Positions 26,098 to 34,774 are shown, numbered from the stretch's first letter. The stretch is DNA of 43,404 nucleotides from Thermoplasmata archaeon (GCA_021806295.1 JAJZXS010000011.1:1-43404), one strand, 5' to 3'. Numbers and translations: made by a program. Notes: generated from the letters alone by a model not told the origin.

Positions 26098-26335
26098 AAT
26101 TTTAGCACAATGTAAAATATTTATTGATTATCTAATAATTTAAGAATTATATCAGCTCGTATAAAATAGCCATATAGATATGGTAGACCATTTCCAAATT
26201 TCTTATATATTCGATTTAAAAGCAAGTATTCTGTTTATATAGCGTGCTATCCTGTTTCAAGGTATAAAATTATTTTCGATAAATATAAAGCATACTTTAG
26301 TGGTTTAAAATTTATAACAATATGTTTATACATAT

Positions 26336-26343
26336 ATTTATAT
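26336..26343 (+). promoter_or_regulatory. TATA box of the second permease
   Basis: TTTATATA is centred about 25 bases upstream of the ATG at 26365. This spacing indicates that the original start codon was 26365, not the TTG at 26420. Confidence 0.5.
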
Positions 26344-26419
26344 ATTAAAATTAATTATAAATTAATGGAAACAGAAAAATCTTAATAAAAATTCCATACC
26401 GCTGAGACGTTTTATAACA

Positions 26420-27811
26420 TTGACCATGTCGGGCATATTTGTTTATGGATTTGCAATTTCAGTGGCCGGAGGTTATATCGACTACGCTGGAGGTGCTGCA
26501 ATTTATGTTGGCATTTTAGGTTTAGTTGTAGTTCTTCTTATGTCTATTCCAATTATGGAATATACCAGATTGGCACCATTTGCAGGTGGTTACTACGGAC
26601 TTGCAGAGATGGGGTTCGGCAAAGCAGTCGGGAAGTTTACAGCCATACTGAACTATGCATATTATTCATTTTTGCAGGTTGGAAATGGATTGATAACTGC
26701 GGAAATAATGCTTGTGGCCATATATATTGTATATGGAATATTACTTCCATTTGTGCTTGTACCTGTTATAGCCCTAATCACAGTTTTTGTAATGTACATA
26801 GGGGCAAAATATCAGGTTAGAAACCTGGCAAGAATCATAGAGATAAGCGTATGGGCGCAGGTGGGTGTTATGCTTGCAGCTGCTGTTTATGTTATATTAA
26901 CAACGCAGAACAACTCCCTGACTTATTTAAACCCGTCATCTTCTCCTACAGGATTTGCTGGTATAGGACTTGGTGCTGCTGTTTCTGGGTTTCTAACATT
27001 TGAGGCATACGGGAAGGGTTTATTCTTCTCTGAGGAGGGAATAAAGCCCAAAAAAGTAGTCTGGCGTTCAATTATAGTAGGGGTCCTTCTTGCCACAGTT
27101 ATCGGATCTGTAAGCATATATTCAGAACTTGCAGCATATCCAAACATTACAGCCCTATCAGCATCACCCCTGCCATTAATTACATCGTATCTTTCATTTA
27201 TAGGAAAAATCGGAGTTTTATTTCTCGCCTTTATATATGTGCCATTTTACTTTAGCAGCAATATAATAGGAGCTTCTGGAGCCCAGGCAAGGTTACTATA
27301 TTCATTATCTAGGGATAATTTCATTAAGAGTAAATGGCTTTCAAAACTATCACCAGCAAAAACTCCAGCCAATGCGGCCCTGGTCAACTTTATAATAGCC
27401 ACCACAATGACATTGATAGTTCTGGCAGTGATGATACCTGTTTACGGATATAATGAAACCTCGCTATTTTATGTAGCTTTTGCACCATACTCTGCAGCCA
27501 CAATACTATGGTATTTCCATCATGGAATCCCTGATGTTTCCCTGTATTTCTATTATAGGAGATCAGGAATTAAAGTCTCATTCATGAGAAAGCTTTTTGC
27601 TAGCATACTTGCACCTGCATTCGGCCTGGGAATATTCGCATATGCATTTTACGATGGCGTTATCAGTAACTTTGTTGAACCGTATTTTGCATTCGTTCTC
27701 ATCGCTATCATCATAGTTGTCTTCTCGGCAGGATATGTGGTATACAGGGGATACAAAAATAGCCTGGGCGGGAGCGTTATAGAGAGGATGATGGCAGAAA
27801 CAGAAAAATAA
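26420..27811 (+). CDS. APC-family amino-acid permease with a frameshift near its start
   Basis: A 463-residue permease of the APC superfamily with about 12 membrane segments. TM1 (TMSGIFVYGFAISVAGG) and the TM2 APFAGGYYGLAEM motif (family PxAGGxYxY) are typical, as is GASGAQARLLYSLSRDNF (family GxSRxLYAxARD). The TTG given here is only where the open frame first offers a start. The same frame extends upstream as KNSIPLRRFITLTMSG, a usual APC N-terminus, but reaches a stop before any ATG. The promoter points to the ATG at 26365, whose frame, METEKS, stops at once. One A too many in the run GAAAAATC (26374-26381) explains this: with four As the gene would read METENLNKNSIPLRRF. Sequencing error, inactivation or slippage are all possible. 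The substrate is unknown. Confidence 0.85.
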   Translation: MTMSGIFVYGFAISVAGGYIDYAGGAAIYVGILGLVVVLLMSIPIMEYTRLAPFAGGYYGLAEMGFGKAVGKFTAILNYAYYSFLQVGNGLITAEIMLVAIYIVYGILLPFVLVPVIALITVFVMYIGAKYQVRNLARIIEISVWAQVGVMLAAAVYVILTTQNNSLTYLNPSSSPTGFAGIGLGAAVSGFLTFEAYGKGLFFSEEGIKPKKVVWRSIIVGVLLATVIGSVSIYSELAAYPNITALSASPLPLITSYLSFIGKIGVLFLAFIYVPFYFSSNIIGASGAQARLLYSLSRDNFIKSKWLSKLSPAKTPANAALVNFIIATTMTLIVLAVMIPVYGYNETSLFYVAFAPYSAATILWYFHHGIPDVSLYFYYRRSGIKVSFMRKLFASILAPAFGLGIFAYAFYDGVISNFVEPYFAFVLIAIIIVVFSAGYVVYRGYKNSLGGSVIERMMAETEK

Positions 27812-27948
27812 TTATAATTAATTTTTTATTATGTATGTTGTTATAATCATCAAAAATTTATATGGAATTTTATAAACAGGTCAGTAGGTTTCTCTCCAAT
27901 TAAATATGTGTGTTTCAAGGTTTCCATCTAAATATATGTATATTTAAC

Positions 27949-29592
27949 TTATCTATGAAGGAAGTAACCCTTATTGCCGTTTAGATTGACGTATCCGTAA
28001 CGCTCCAGTTGCACCACACTGTTTTTCCCGACGGCAAGCGGCTCCAGCATTCCATTATCAACACTGCCATCAGGATGGAATATAGAAATTTCAGATGAAT
28101 TTTCAGGTGCCCACTGAATAATTTTAACCCTCTCACTGGGATCATAATCTGAATACACTATTCTGCCATTCTCCTTCCTGGCAACGCACAGGTCTTTCAA
28201 TCTTATGGTTTCTCCCTCGGCAATTTCCAGCATATCCCTGGCCGGAAAATATATACTCGCGTCGGGTTTCAATGTGTATTCCCTGAATCCCCTTTCTGGA
28301 TTCTGTGGGTGCAGCATTGCATGGCTTTTTAATTCCACAGGGTTTTTTATGTGCTGTATAACTGGTTCCGGAACAAAGGAATATCTTTCTGTATCGTTAT
28401 CTATTATTTCACGATCCATGGAATTGAAAATATCCCATGAAAATGTGGCATTGTTTTTATTCATTCCGGAACTTATCCAGTAATTCCTGAAAGTCTCAGG
28501 GTTATACCCTCTCTTTTTCAATGCCATCAGTGTTCCCAGTCGTATATCATCCCATCCAGAATATTTGCCTGACCTTATTCCCTCCTTTATAACGGTAGTT
28601 TTCAGAATCGTATCAGGAATTGTTATAAACCCGTAATGGAAATATTCTGGAATTTCCCATTTATTGTATTTGAATACATATTTCTGCTTTTCAGTGTTTA
28701 CCAGATGGTCGATACCCCTTATAACATGTGTAAGCCCAAGATAATGATCATCAACGGAAACAGAGAAGTTCATGGTAGGGTATACAACGTATCTGTTACC
28801 TGTGCGTGGGTGCTCATGTGTATTGATTCTGAATGCTATCCAGTCCCTGACAGATGGATTCGGATGGTCTATCTCTGTTTTCATAACGAGTGCTGCCTGC
28901 CCGTCTGAATAATATCCTGAAATCATCCTGTCAAACTTTTCAAGACTGTATGACGGATCGGCATCCCTTTCCTTAACAGGAACTTTCTTAAGTTTTAAAT
29001 CGTGGAATTCCTGCTGGTTCTCCTCAATTGCATACATATAGCCTTCTGAAATCATTCTTTTTGCTTCCGAGTAGTAAAATTCCATTCTGGAAGACTGTAT
29101 AACGGTCTCTTCGACATTTACCCCCAGCCATTTCAGATCTTCCGGTATTAGCCTGTATGCATCAGGGTCGATATTTGCTGGATTTGTATCTTCAATTCTC
29201 AGTATGAGTTTCCCTCCGTAACGCTTTACATATTCATCATTAAGAATTGCCATTCTGGAATGCCCAATATGCAGGGGCCCCGATGGCGATGGGGCCATCC
29301 TCATTACAACACCGCCCTTCACGTTGGGGAGATCTGGGAGCCTGTGTTTTTCTTCCTTCTTTTCCTTTATAAGTATGTCCGGGTATTCGGCATTAACAAC
29401 CTCTTCTATCTGATCACGGGTCATTGAATTTACTTGATTTACATATTCCTGTATTGATTTCATTACGCTTTTCATATCCTTCCGTATCTCCGGGTTTAAG
29501 GATATCAGCTTTCCAACTACCGATGATACATCCGCCTTTCCACCATGTAAATATGCGTTTTTAATAACCTGCTTCCTTATTTCTTGTTGCAT
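27949..29592 (-). CDS. gltX: Glutamyl-tRNA synthetase (archaeal type)
   Basis: A 547-residue class I synthetase that charges tRNA-Glu. The N-terminal helical part (about 1-85) is typical of archaea, followed by [14 protein letters not shown] (the HIGH box), [16 protein letters not shown] and IRGIDHL. The C-terminus is the beta-barrel anticodon-binding domain of archaeal/eukaryotic GluRS. In place of the KMSKS-equivalent STS of many archaeal enzymes it reads [11 protein letters not shown], a weak match. The ATG at 29592 lies after GGTGG and is preferred to the TTG at 29613. The first 32 bases lie inside the end of the upstream GTPase gene on the same strand, so the two are one operon. Confidence 0.94.
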   Translation of the reverse strand: MQQEIRKQVIKNAYLHGGKADVSSVVGKLISLNPEIRKDMKSVMKSIQEYVNQVNSMTRDQIEEVVNAEYPDILIKEKKEEKHRLPDLPNVKGGVVMRMAPSPSGPLHIGHSRMAILNDEYVKRYGGKLILRIEDTNPANIDPDAYRLIPEDLKWLGVNVEETVIQSSRMEFYYSEAKRMISEGYMYAIEENQQEFHDLKLKKVPVKERDADPSYSLEKFDRMISGYYSDGQAALVMKTEIDHPNPSVRDWIAFRINTHEHPRTGNRYVVYPTMNFSVSVDDHYLGLTHVIRGIDHLVNTEKQKYVFKYNKWEIPEYFHYGFITIPDTILKTTVIKEGIRSGKYSGWDDIRLGTLMALKKRGYNPETFRNYWISSGMNKNNATFSWDIFNSMDREIIDNDTERYSFVPEPVIQHIKNPVELKSHAMLHPQNPERGFREYTLKPDASIYFPARDMLEIAEGETIRLKDLCVARKENGRIVYSDYDPSERVKIIQWAPENSSEISIFHPDGSVDNGMLEPLAVGKNSVVQLERYGYVNLNGNKGYFLHR

Positions 29593-30544
29593 AAAAATTT
29601 TCCACCTCTGCAATTACTACCGAATCAATTTCCTTCAATCCCGGTGCTGCTACCGAGGAGATACAAATATCCTCGCGCCTCTCGCTTATATCAATTTTGG
29701 TCTGTATCCTGATAATTCTATTGGGGAATGTTTCTGAAATTTCCCTGTAAAGGTTATTCTGCTCTTCCTCCGTGTATTTGGAGGTATTGGAATAATCAAA
29801 TAAAAACAGTATTGTTCCCTCAATTTTTGAAAGGGCAATTATGGCCTTTCTTTCTATGTCATTTCTTTTATCCATGGGCCTGTCCAGGATTCCCGGAGTG
29901 TCTATAAACTGTACCCGCCAGTTTTCAATATTTTTATAACCTATCAGGATGTCCTTCGTGGTAAATGGATAACTTGCAATTTCTGGAGAAGTCCCAGTCA
30001 TTTTCTGTATCAATGAGCTCTTTCCTGAATTTGGAATACCGGCTATTATAAATGTGGGTATGTCTGTAATGATTCCGGGAAGCCTTCTAAGATAATTTCT
30101 GCACTCGGATAGATATAAAAGATCTGAATTTATATTTTTTATCAGGGAAGAAAATCTTCCATAATATGTCTTCATAATGCTGTTCATATCATTGATTGTT
30201 TTTGCGCCCTTCAATTTTTTGATATAGATTGTGCTGAAATCCTTTATCTTGTCTGTGGTCCACTGTATATTGCCCAGGCTCAGCTTGTATTTGTCCACAT
30301 CAAACATGAGATCTATCAAATCAAAATAAAATGGATGCAATGTCTCTATGGTGGGAAATTTTCTTATTATTTTATCAAGATGCCCGGTCGAGATGCTTTC
30401 AATCGTGGATATTCTGTCAGTAATTTCCTTTCTAATTTTTGTTTCCTTCTTGGGGAAGTATGGTTCCACAATGTTTGACGCCTTATGAAATGATTTATCT
30501 ATGATTTCCTGTGATCTAAGCACTGTGGGTATATAATCAAACAT
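29561..30544 (-). CDS. Nog1-like GTPase
   Basis: About 327 residues. The first 150 form the helical Nog1 N-terminal domain ([23 protein letters not shown], quoted in part: [18 protein letters not shown]). The GTPase domain has G1 GIPNSGKSS, a Thr/Ser-rich switch (SYPFTTKD), G3 DTPG in [11 protein letters not shown], and G4 QTKID. This is the Obg/Nog1 type, used in large-ribosomal-subunit assembly in eukaryotes and archaea. Its C-terminus lacks the long Nog1 tail, as in other archaea. The ATG at 30544 matches the family start (PTV-type), while one at 30580 adds 12 residues and cannot be excluded. It diverges from the ACT-domain gene and overlaps gltX by 32 bases. Confidence 0.88.
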   Translation of the reverse strand: MFDYIPTVLRSQEIIDKSFHKASNIVEPYFPKKETKIRKEITDRISTIESISTGHLDKIIRKFPTIETLHPFYFDLIDLMFDVDKYKLSLGNIQWTTDKIKDFSTIYIKKLKGAKTINDMNSIMKTYYGRFSSLIKNINSDLLYLSECRNYLRRLPGIITDIPTFIIAGIPNSGKSSLIQKMTGTSPEIASYPFTTKDILIGYKNIENWRVQFIDTPGILDRPMDKRNDIERKAIIALSKIEGTILFLFDYSNTSKYTEEEQNNLYREISETFPNRIIRIQTKIDISERREDICISSVAAPGLKEIDSVVIAEVENFYATRNKEAGY

Positions 30545-30627
30545 ATAACCCCATTTCAAGGTGGTTAATATCCTTTTCATTGTATAGATTAATAAATTAT
30601 TTTAACAATCTATTGATATACCATAAA

Positions 30628-31257
30628 ATGGTTAATACAGCGGAGATTGTCAGATCTTACATGAATGAAAACCCAGAAATCAAAGATTATATGGCAAGAG
30701 GACTGATTAATGTTTCTGCACTTGCAAGGGAGATCGTTGATAAAACGCACGTGGATGATTTTGAAGCCGCTGTGGCTGCCCTGAAAAGGTACAGAAATAA
30801 CGATTTGCCATCATACACATCAGAAATCCTGGACAGGTCAAATCTGGAAATGTCATCCAATATTTCTATTATAGTTATAAAAAAGAACTATGATACCCTG
30901 AAAATAATTACAGGAATTATAGGAAACCTGAAAAAATTGAATTCGGTAAACCTGATAGAAACAATAAACTGTTTTTCCATTATAGGAGATAATCAAACAG
31001 TCTCGGGCTTCTCTAATTTCTTTTCAGATGACCAGATAATAGAGTACAGAAAGGATTTGGGACAGTTAACAATTATTAGCCCTGATGAAATAGAAATTAC
31101 GAAGGGCTACGTTAACTTCATAACCTCACTGTTATACAGGGCAGGAATAAATATTATACATATAATTTCTTTTTACCGTGATACAATAATAATACTGGAT
31201 GAAAAAGACCTTACAGATGCATTTAAGATTATTTCTGCCAAGATGATAGACAGGTAG
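30628..31257 (+). CDS. ACT-domain protein, predicted archaeal regulator of amino-acid metabolism
   Basis: About 209 residues, with an N-terminal helical part (TAEIVRSYMNENPEIKDYMARG, in part; NVSALAREIVDKTHVDDFEAAVAALKRY) that resembles a small HTH-like domain, then two ACT-like units (ISIIVIKKNYDTLKIITGII and INIIHIISFYRDTIIILDEKDLTDAF), as in the archaeal family of predicted amino-acid-metabolism regulators with ACT domains. The ATG at 30628 is preferred to a TTG at 30580, which lies in the divergent gene's leader. Ligand and target genes are unknown. It diverges from the Nog1-like gene and precedes the methyltransferase gene by 38 bp. Confidence 0.8.
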   Translation: MVNTAEIVRSYMNENPEIKDYMARGLINVSALAREIVDKTHVDDFEAAVAALKRYRNNDLPSYTSEILDRSNLEMSSNISIIVIKKNYDTLKIITGIIGNLKKLNSVNLIETINCFSIIGDNQTVSGFSNFFSDDQIIEYRKDLGQLTIISPDEIEITKGYVNFITSLLYRAGINIIHIISFYRDTIIILDEKDLTDAFKIISAKMIDR

Positions 31258-31295
31258 TGGCTTAAAAATTTAGTGTATTTTCTGGTAAGCAGGAA

Positions 31296-31859
31296 ATGTT
31301 AAAATATGGAATGTTTATTTCTAACTATATGAGATATGAGCGGATACACGAATTCAGAGAAAAATATATTCCTTACAATGAGATAATCAGGGAAATGAAT
31401 CTTGCCCCGGAAGATGTTATCATAGATATGGGCGCCGGTGATGGTTTTTACAGCAAAATATTTGCAGGTAAGGTCAAAAATGGAATGGTATACGTTGTTG
31501 AGCAGAATGCAAATGTTATAAAGTATATTGAAAAGAATATGGATGGAAGGGACAATTATAAAATCATCAATGAGGATATGTGCAACCTTGATATTAAAGA
31601 CTTCAATAAGATATTTTTCTCAACAGTTTTCCATGATATAGACTGCCATGATGATATCCTGAAATTTATAAAGGAAAGTTCCAGAAAGCCTGTGTATGTA
31701 TATTTGATAGAGTTCAATAAGAAAGGTCAGATGGGGCCCCCTATGGATATCAGGATAACCCACGATCTGTTGAATCAAATATTTACTGATGCCGGTTTTA
31801 AACCGGGAATACATATGGATTTTGAGTATAATTATTTTGATATATATTCGTTTGAATGA
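31296..31859 (+). CDS. Class I SAM-dependent methyltransferase
   Basis: A 187-residue Rossmann-fold methyltransferase. Motif I is VIIDMGAGDGFYSKIFAG, motif II region VYVVEQNANVIKYIEKN, the acidic turn IINEDMCNL and the post-motif III strand KIFFSTVFHDIDCHDDIL. The end KPVYVYLIEFNKKGQMGPPMDIRI resembles ubiE-like/small-molecule methyltransferases. The substrate is unknown. A TATA-like TTAAAAATTTAG about 30 bases upstream fits the ATG at 31296; MRYERIHEF at 31329 is an alternative. Its last four bases overlap the first in-frame ATG of the next gene, although that gene more probably starts at 31874. Confidence 0.86.
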   Translation: MLKYGMFISNYMRYERIHEFREKYIPYNEIIREMNLAPEDVIIDMGAGDGFYSKIFAGKVKNGMVYVVEQNANVIKYIEKNMDGRDNYKIINEDMCNLDIKDFNKIFFSTVFHDIDCHDDILKFIKESSRKPVYVYLIEFNKKGQMGPPMDIRITHDLLNQIFTDAGFKPGIHMDFEYNYFDIYSFE

Positions 31860-31873
31860 AAGGAGTGATAAAG

Positions 31874-32110
31874 ATGAGCGAGGATAATAATGGAAACAGG
31901 AACTCAATAAAACCGATCAGGAGCAATGTTAAATTGAAGAATGTAAAGACCAACACACTGGAAACCGGGAAACAGAAAATAACCGGGGCCCCGGAAAATT
32001 CAATATCGGAGGCAAAAACCAGGATTGATCCATTCGGAATTAAACGATCACAGGTGAGTGTAAAGAAAAAGAAAGAAAATAAAGAACAAAAAGAATATTT
32101 TAAACGCTAA
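31874..32110 (+). CDS. Small basic, disordered protein of unknown function
   Basis: A 78-residue protein rich in Asn, Lys and Ser, with no predicted hydrophobic core: NRNSIKPIRSNVKLKNVK near the N-terminus and a lysine-rich C-terminus (VSVKKKKENKEQKEYFKR). It looks like a disordered nucleic-acid-binding or ribosome-associated protein, but no family is recognised. The ATG at 31874 is chosen because GGAGTGAT, a good Shine-Dalgarno, ends 6 bases upstream; the in-frame ATG at 31856 lies before the site. It follows the methyltransferase gene in one operon. Confidence 0.65.
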   Translation: MSEDNNGNRNSIKPIRSNVKLKNVKTNTLETGKQKITGAPENSISEAKTRIDPFGIKRSQVSVKKKKENKEQKEYFKR

Positions 32111-32140
32111 AAGGTTATTTTAAATTTTATTTTTTGAACT

Positions 32141-32374
32141 TTACAGGAAATGGTGTTTTTTCTCTCCAGTATCATCCTGTACTGGTTGTGGCTCGTAGAG
32201 TTCTACCTTTCCACATGTATTGCATTTATAAAGCGTGAATGTCTGGGTTGTTTCGCTCAGGTCATTCCAACCGCCCAGAAACATGCCACCAATTCCAGTA
32301 TAGCCACCGACCCTAAAATTCATATTGCCAGCTGGTTCCATCTCTCCAGGACAATCAGGTGTAGAGCATTTCAT
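32141..32374 (-). CDS. Small zinc-ribbon protein
   Basis: A 77-residue protein with two cysteine pairs, CSTPDCPGEM at the N-terminus (CxxxxC, then P-G-E) and CNTCGKVELYEP in the middle (CxxC), forming a probable zinc ribbon. Between them a Gly-rich loop (GGYTGIGGMFLGGWND) is notable. Such proteins are common in archaea, often with no known function, and may bind nucleic acid or another protein. It converges with the preceding plus-strand gene and diverges from the dsrE operon across 154 bp that hold the dyad at 32491-32520. Confidence 0.72.
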   Translation of the reverse strand: MKCSTPDCPGEMEPAGNMNFRVGGYTGIGGMFLGGWNDLSETTQTFTLYKCNTCGKVELYEPQPVQDDTGEKKHHFL

Positions 32375-32490
32375 AATTTTTACATTTCACATTTATATTT
32401 AAACTTTGTAGTTAATCTTTCATTCCTCTAATTATTCAATCGATATTATTCATAGAAATATGATCTGAAGCAATTGTGGTTAAGAAATAT

Positions 32491-32520
32491 TTAATTAGTA
32501 TATTAGTATATGCTAATTAA
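32491..32520. promoter_or_regulatory. 30-bp near-perfect dyad upstream of the dsrE-arsR operon
   Basis: TTAATTAGTATAT-TAGT-ATATGCTAATTAA: 13-bp arms pair with one mismatch across a 4-bp centre. It ends 8 bases before the dsrE ATG and covers the probable TATA and start region. The operon's last gene encodes an ArsR-family repressor, so this is a good candidate for its operator. Confidence 0.6.
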
Positions 32521-32528
32521 GTGATATA

Positions 32529-32888
32529 ATGACAGGAAAGATAGCAATTGTAATAAACTCAGGATTGGATCAGCGTGCAAAGGTGATGTCAGGATTACAT
32601 GTGGCCAAAAGGATATATGATGCACGAAAAGAAAATAGAATTGAAAAACTTGAGGTATTCCTATTTACCGGCGGTGTTAAGGCTCTAGGAAATGATGAAG
32701 ATAACAGCGAGGTTATCGATACAATAAAAGAGCTCAGGGAGTCAGGGATCGTTCTAGAGGCATGTTCAAATCAGGTCAAGAGCTGGGATATGGAAGACAT
32801 TTTCGTGAAAAATGGGATAAATCTTGAATTCGCTAGGGATGCTTTTTCTAGATATGCAGTGGAAGAATATACAGTTATATCGTTCTGA
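32529..32888 (+). CDS. DsrE-family protein
   Basis: A 119-residue DsrE/DsrF-like protein of the YchN fold. It starts TGKIAIVINSGLDQRAKVMSGLHVAKR, with the family's nucleotide-like loop, continues KLEVFLFTGGVKALG, and has the Cys in VLEACSNQVKSWDM (about C79), the position at which sulfur-carrying members hold a persulfide. Family members pass sulfur in sulfur oxidation or tRNA thiolation (DsrEFH, TusBCD), though others lack that role. It is the first gene of a three-gene operon with an FmdE-like protein and an ArsR regulator. The ATG is 8 bases after the dyad. Confidence 0.85.
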   Translation: MTGKIAIVINSGLDQRAKVMSGLHVAKRIYDARKENRIEKLEVFLFTGGVKALGNDEDNSEVIDTIKELRESGIVLEACSNQVKSWDMEDIFVKNGINLEFARDAFSRYAVEEYTVISF

Positions 32889-32911
32889 TAACTGCATGAA
32901 AGGTGAATGTA

Positions 32912-33520
32912 TTGTCAGGAGAGGATAGCATAATATTCCAGGTGCTTGATACAGAATCAAGCCATGGGAGATATTCAAAAGAATATAAAGAAATACGGTT
33001 CAATGATCTGGTAAAATTTCACGGCCATGCCTGTGACGGATTATACAGGGGCAGTTATGCACTTTTGGTGGCACTTCATGATTTATTCCCAGATGGTATA
33101 GTGGACAGGACGGATCTGAGAGCTATATCGAGAAATAGCCCCTGTTTGGGAGATGCAGCCACGTACATTACGGGCGCAAGGGTAAGGTTCGGAACACAGG
33201 ATGTCAGGAACCGGCCAGGAGTGTGGTACATAATACAGAAAATATCCACAGGGGAAACAGTGAGTGTGTCTGAAGATGTGAATTTTTTCCCGGAAGAAAT
33301 ATCCAATATGGAGGCACCCATCTCTGTCCTGAATGGATCAAAACTTTCAGAAGGTCTTACCATTCTGAAGAAAATGCAGGACAGCTGGATTCAATCAGTA
33401 TTGTTGAAAACTGAACCTCGTGAACATTATCATGCAAAGCGGATAGAGTATGAATGGACTGAAGTAGATTATAAGAATAAGGGAATACGCAGTGATATTA
33501 TATTCAAGAATGTGATATAA
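32912..33520 (+). CDS. FmdE-domain protein (formylmethanofuran dehydrogenase subunit E-like)
   Basis: About 202 residues of the FmdE type: FHGHACDGLYRGSYALLVAL holds the HGHxCxG signature, and NSPCLGDAATYITGARVRFG the second conserved Cys block. The His and Cys residues likely bind a metal. Despite its name, this domain is widespread in archaea without methanofuran, where its role is unknown. TTG at 32912 is chosen because GGTGA (32902-32906) is a well-placed ribosome site; a GTG at 32903 would begin inside it. There are 23 bases after dsrE and 4 before arsR, so the three genes are co-transcribed. Confidence 0.8.
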   Translation: MSGEDSIIFQVLDTESSHGRYSKEYKEIRFNDLVKFHGHACDGLYRGSYALLVALHDLFPDGIVDRTDLRAISRNSPCLGDAATYITGARVRFGTQDVRNRPGVWYIIQKISTGETVSVSEDVNFFPEEISNMEAPISVLNGSKLSEGLTILKKMQDSWIQSVLLKTEPREHYHAKRIEYEWTEVDYKNKGIRSDIIFKNVI

Positions 33521-33524
33521 CATT

Positions 33525-33872
33525 ATGGAACAGTCGGTGAAAAATCTAAATATAGAATATGTTGCGAATATTATGAAGATACTTGGAGATAAAAACAGAC
33601 TGTATATTTTTTTATTATTAAACAAACGCGAACTGTGCGTTTGTGAAATAACCGCAATATCACATTTATCACAGTCAAATGTCTCACAGCATCTTGCCAA
33701 ATTAAAGGCTGCAGGCCTTGTAAAAGAGAGAAAGGATGCCCAGTGGGTTTATTATTCTATCAACGAATTAGTAAATCCCCTGATAGATAAAATCATAAAA
33801 CTTCTTCCAGATCCTGAAATAGATGTTTCTAAATTAACTACTTTAAAAAGCCACCCAGCATGTAAACTTTAA
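33525..33872 (+). CDS. ArsR-family repressor with ELCVCE metal/thiol motif
   Basis: A 115-residue ArsR/SmtB winged helix: ANIMKILGDKNRLYIFLLL, then ELCVCEITAISHLSQSNVSQHLAKLKAAGLVKERKD (recognition helix SQSNVSQHLAKL). C38 and C40 of ELCVCE match the As(III)/Sb(III) site of classic ArsR, and C113 near the end (HPACKL) could be a third ligand, as in some three-coordinate sites. The family usually represses its own operon and leaves DNA when metal or, in some cases, a persulfide binds. With DsrE and FmdE as partners the effector could be arsenite, another soft metal or reactive sulfur. The dyad at 32491-32520 is its likely site. Confidence 0.9.
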   Translation: MEQSVKNLNIEYVANIMKILGDKNRLYIFLLLNKRELCVCEITAISHLSQSNVSQHLAKLKAAGLVKERKDAQWVYYSINELVNPLIDKIIKLLPDPEIDVSKLTTLKSHPACKL

Positions 33873-34196
33873 AAATGCACTGGACATATATGGCTAGAAT
33901 TGCTAATAACCTTGTACCATAATATATTTTAGGTATCAACTAAATAGGAGTTTAGAGGAATACAAATAAAAACTGAATTTTATAAATATCTGTGTTATGA
34001 AAATATTGACTATGAAGGTCATTAGAACTGATCTAATCTTTAACTGTGATAATGGGAAATATCTAAAATGTGCCTCGTTATGGAGTGTATTTATAAAGAA
34101 TCAGAAAGACATATATTGTTAACAGGTTCTCATGAAATATCCGAATTTATAAAACAAAATTCAAATATAAAATAACGTAATCAGCTATTGATAATA
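33873..34196. other. Gene-poor gap between arsR and the next gene
   Basis: About 320 bp with no strong gene. Short overlapping frames exist: 33997-34122 (41 residues, KVIRTDLIFNCDNGKYLKC in part) and 34068-34175 (35 residues, ECIYKESERHILLTGSHEI in part). They might be parts of one small decayed gene with a frameshift, but each alone is too short to support. A TATA-like TATAAAAT (34167-34174) serves the gene at 34197. A 6-bp inverted repeat ATTAGA/TCTAAT lies at 34021-34037. Confidence 0.4.
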
Positions 34197-34532
34197 ATGG
34201 TAACATGCGTGATGTATAATTTAAAAATGAGCGAAACACATCCCTCAACAATATGCGTACTTGCCTCAAGGTTTAAAGACTCATTTAAAGACCTGATTGA
34301 AGTACTCACATCCCCACTACCGGATGAAAGTCTTGAGGAATACATAGAGGAATATGCAAGAACAGATGAAATTATGCCGGATGATAAGACAATTGGGTTT
34401 GTAATTATCAACAAGGATAAGAAAGTAGCATCTTTGAATTTCAATGAGAAAGGTACTGATGACTCAGAAATACAAAAAATACTAGAAAAATATAAAGAAA
34501 TGGGATATAAAACGGAGCTGGTTTACAGTTAA
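34197..34532 (+). CDS. Uncharacterised 111-residue protein
   Basis: A 111-residue acidic protein I do not recognise. After a start MVTCVMYNLKMSETHPSTIC it has a helix-rich half (KDSFKDLIEVLTSPLPDESLEEYIEEYA) and an alternating strand/helix end (KTIGFVIINKDKKVASLNF, then EIQKILEKYKEMGYK), as in a small alpha/beta domain. The ATG at 34197 is 26 bases after TATAAAAT, which suits a leaderless mRNA; ATGs at 34212 and 34227 are possible. It converges with the minus-strand tail of the nuo operon and overlaps its last gene by 4 bases. Confidence 0.6.
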   Translation: MVTCVMYNLKMSETHPSTICVLASRFKDSFKDLIEVLTSPLPDESLEEYIEEYARTDEIMPDDKTIGFVIINKDKKVASLNFNEKGTDDSEIQKILEKYKEMGYKTELVYS

Positions 34533-34774
34533 TACATTGTTAAATTATATAATTTATCTGCCGCCTCATAACTTTCCTGTGAGTTTATTTCAAGCATCTT
34601 GCTGATTTTTATCATATGCTCTTCCGGGCTTTTGTCGTATATTTCCCTCCAGAGTATCAATCTCTTCTCGTCCTTATCATACAGCACAGTTTCACCGCAT
34701 TTCTGAACGCAGTGTATGGCCTCTGCGGCCTCCTTTGCATCAGATATATCTTTGAAGCAGTCAAGGTAATTCAT
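34529..34774 (-). CDS. Uncharacterised protein at the end of the nuo operon
   Basis: An 81-residue acidic helical protein (YLDCFKDISDAKEAAEAIHC, then KCGETVLYDKDEKRLILWREIYDKSPEEHMIKISKMLE). It has three cysteines, at 6, 22 and 26, the last two as CVQKC, a possible metal or disulfide pair. The ATG overlaps the previous stop (ATGA), so it is translationally coupled to the gene at 34771. No family is recognised. Its membership in the complex I operon hints at a part in assembly or function of that complex, but this rests on position only. Confidence 0.65.
   Translation of the reverse strand: MNYLDCFKDISDAKEAAEAIHCVQKCGETVLYDKDEKRLILWREIYDKSPEEHMIKISKMLEINSQESYEAADKLYNLTMY

Larger units (their letters stand above)
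26003..26364. other. AT-rich intergenic region before the second permease
   Basis: About 360 bp without a gene. It contains several inverted repeats: a perfect 16-bp palindrome at 26082-26097, CCATAT-AG-ATATGG at 26170-26183, and ATGGT-AG-ACCAT overlapping it at 26180-26191. Near its end a clear TATA box (TTTATATA, 26336-26343) serves the permease. No small gene or RNA could be supported. Confidence 0.6.
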
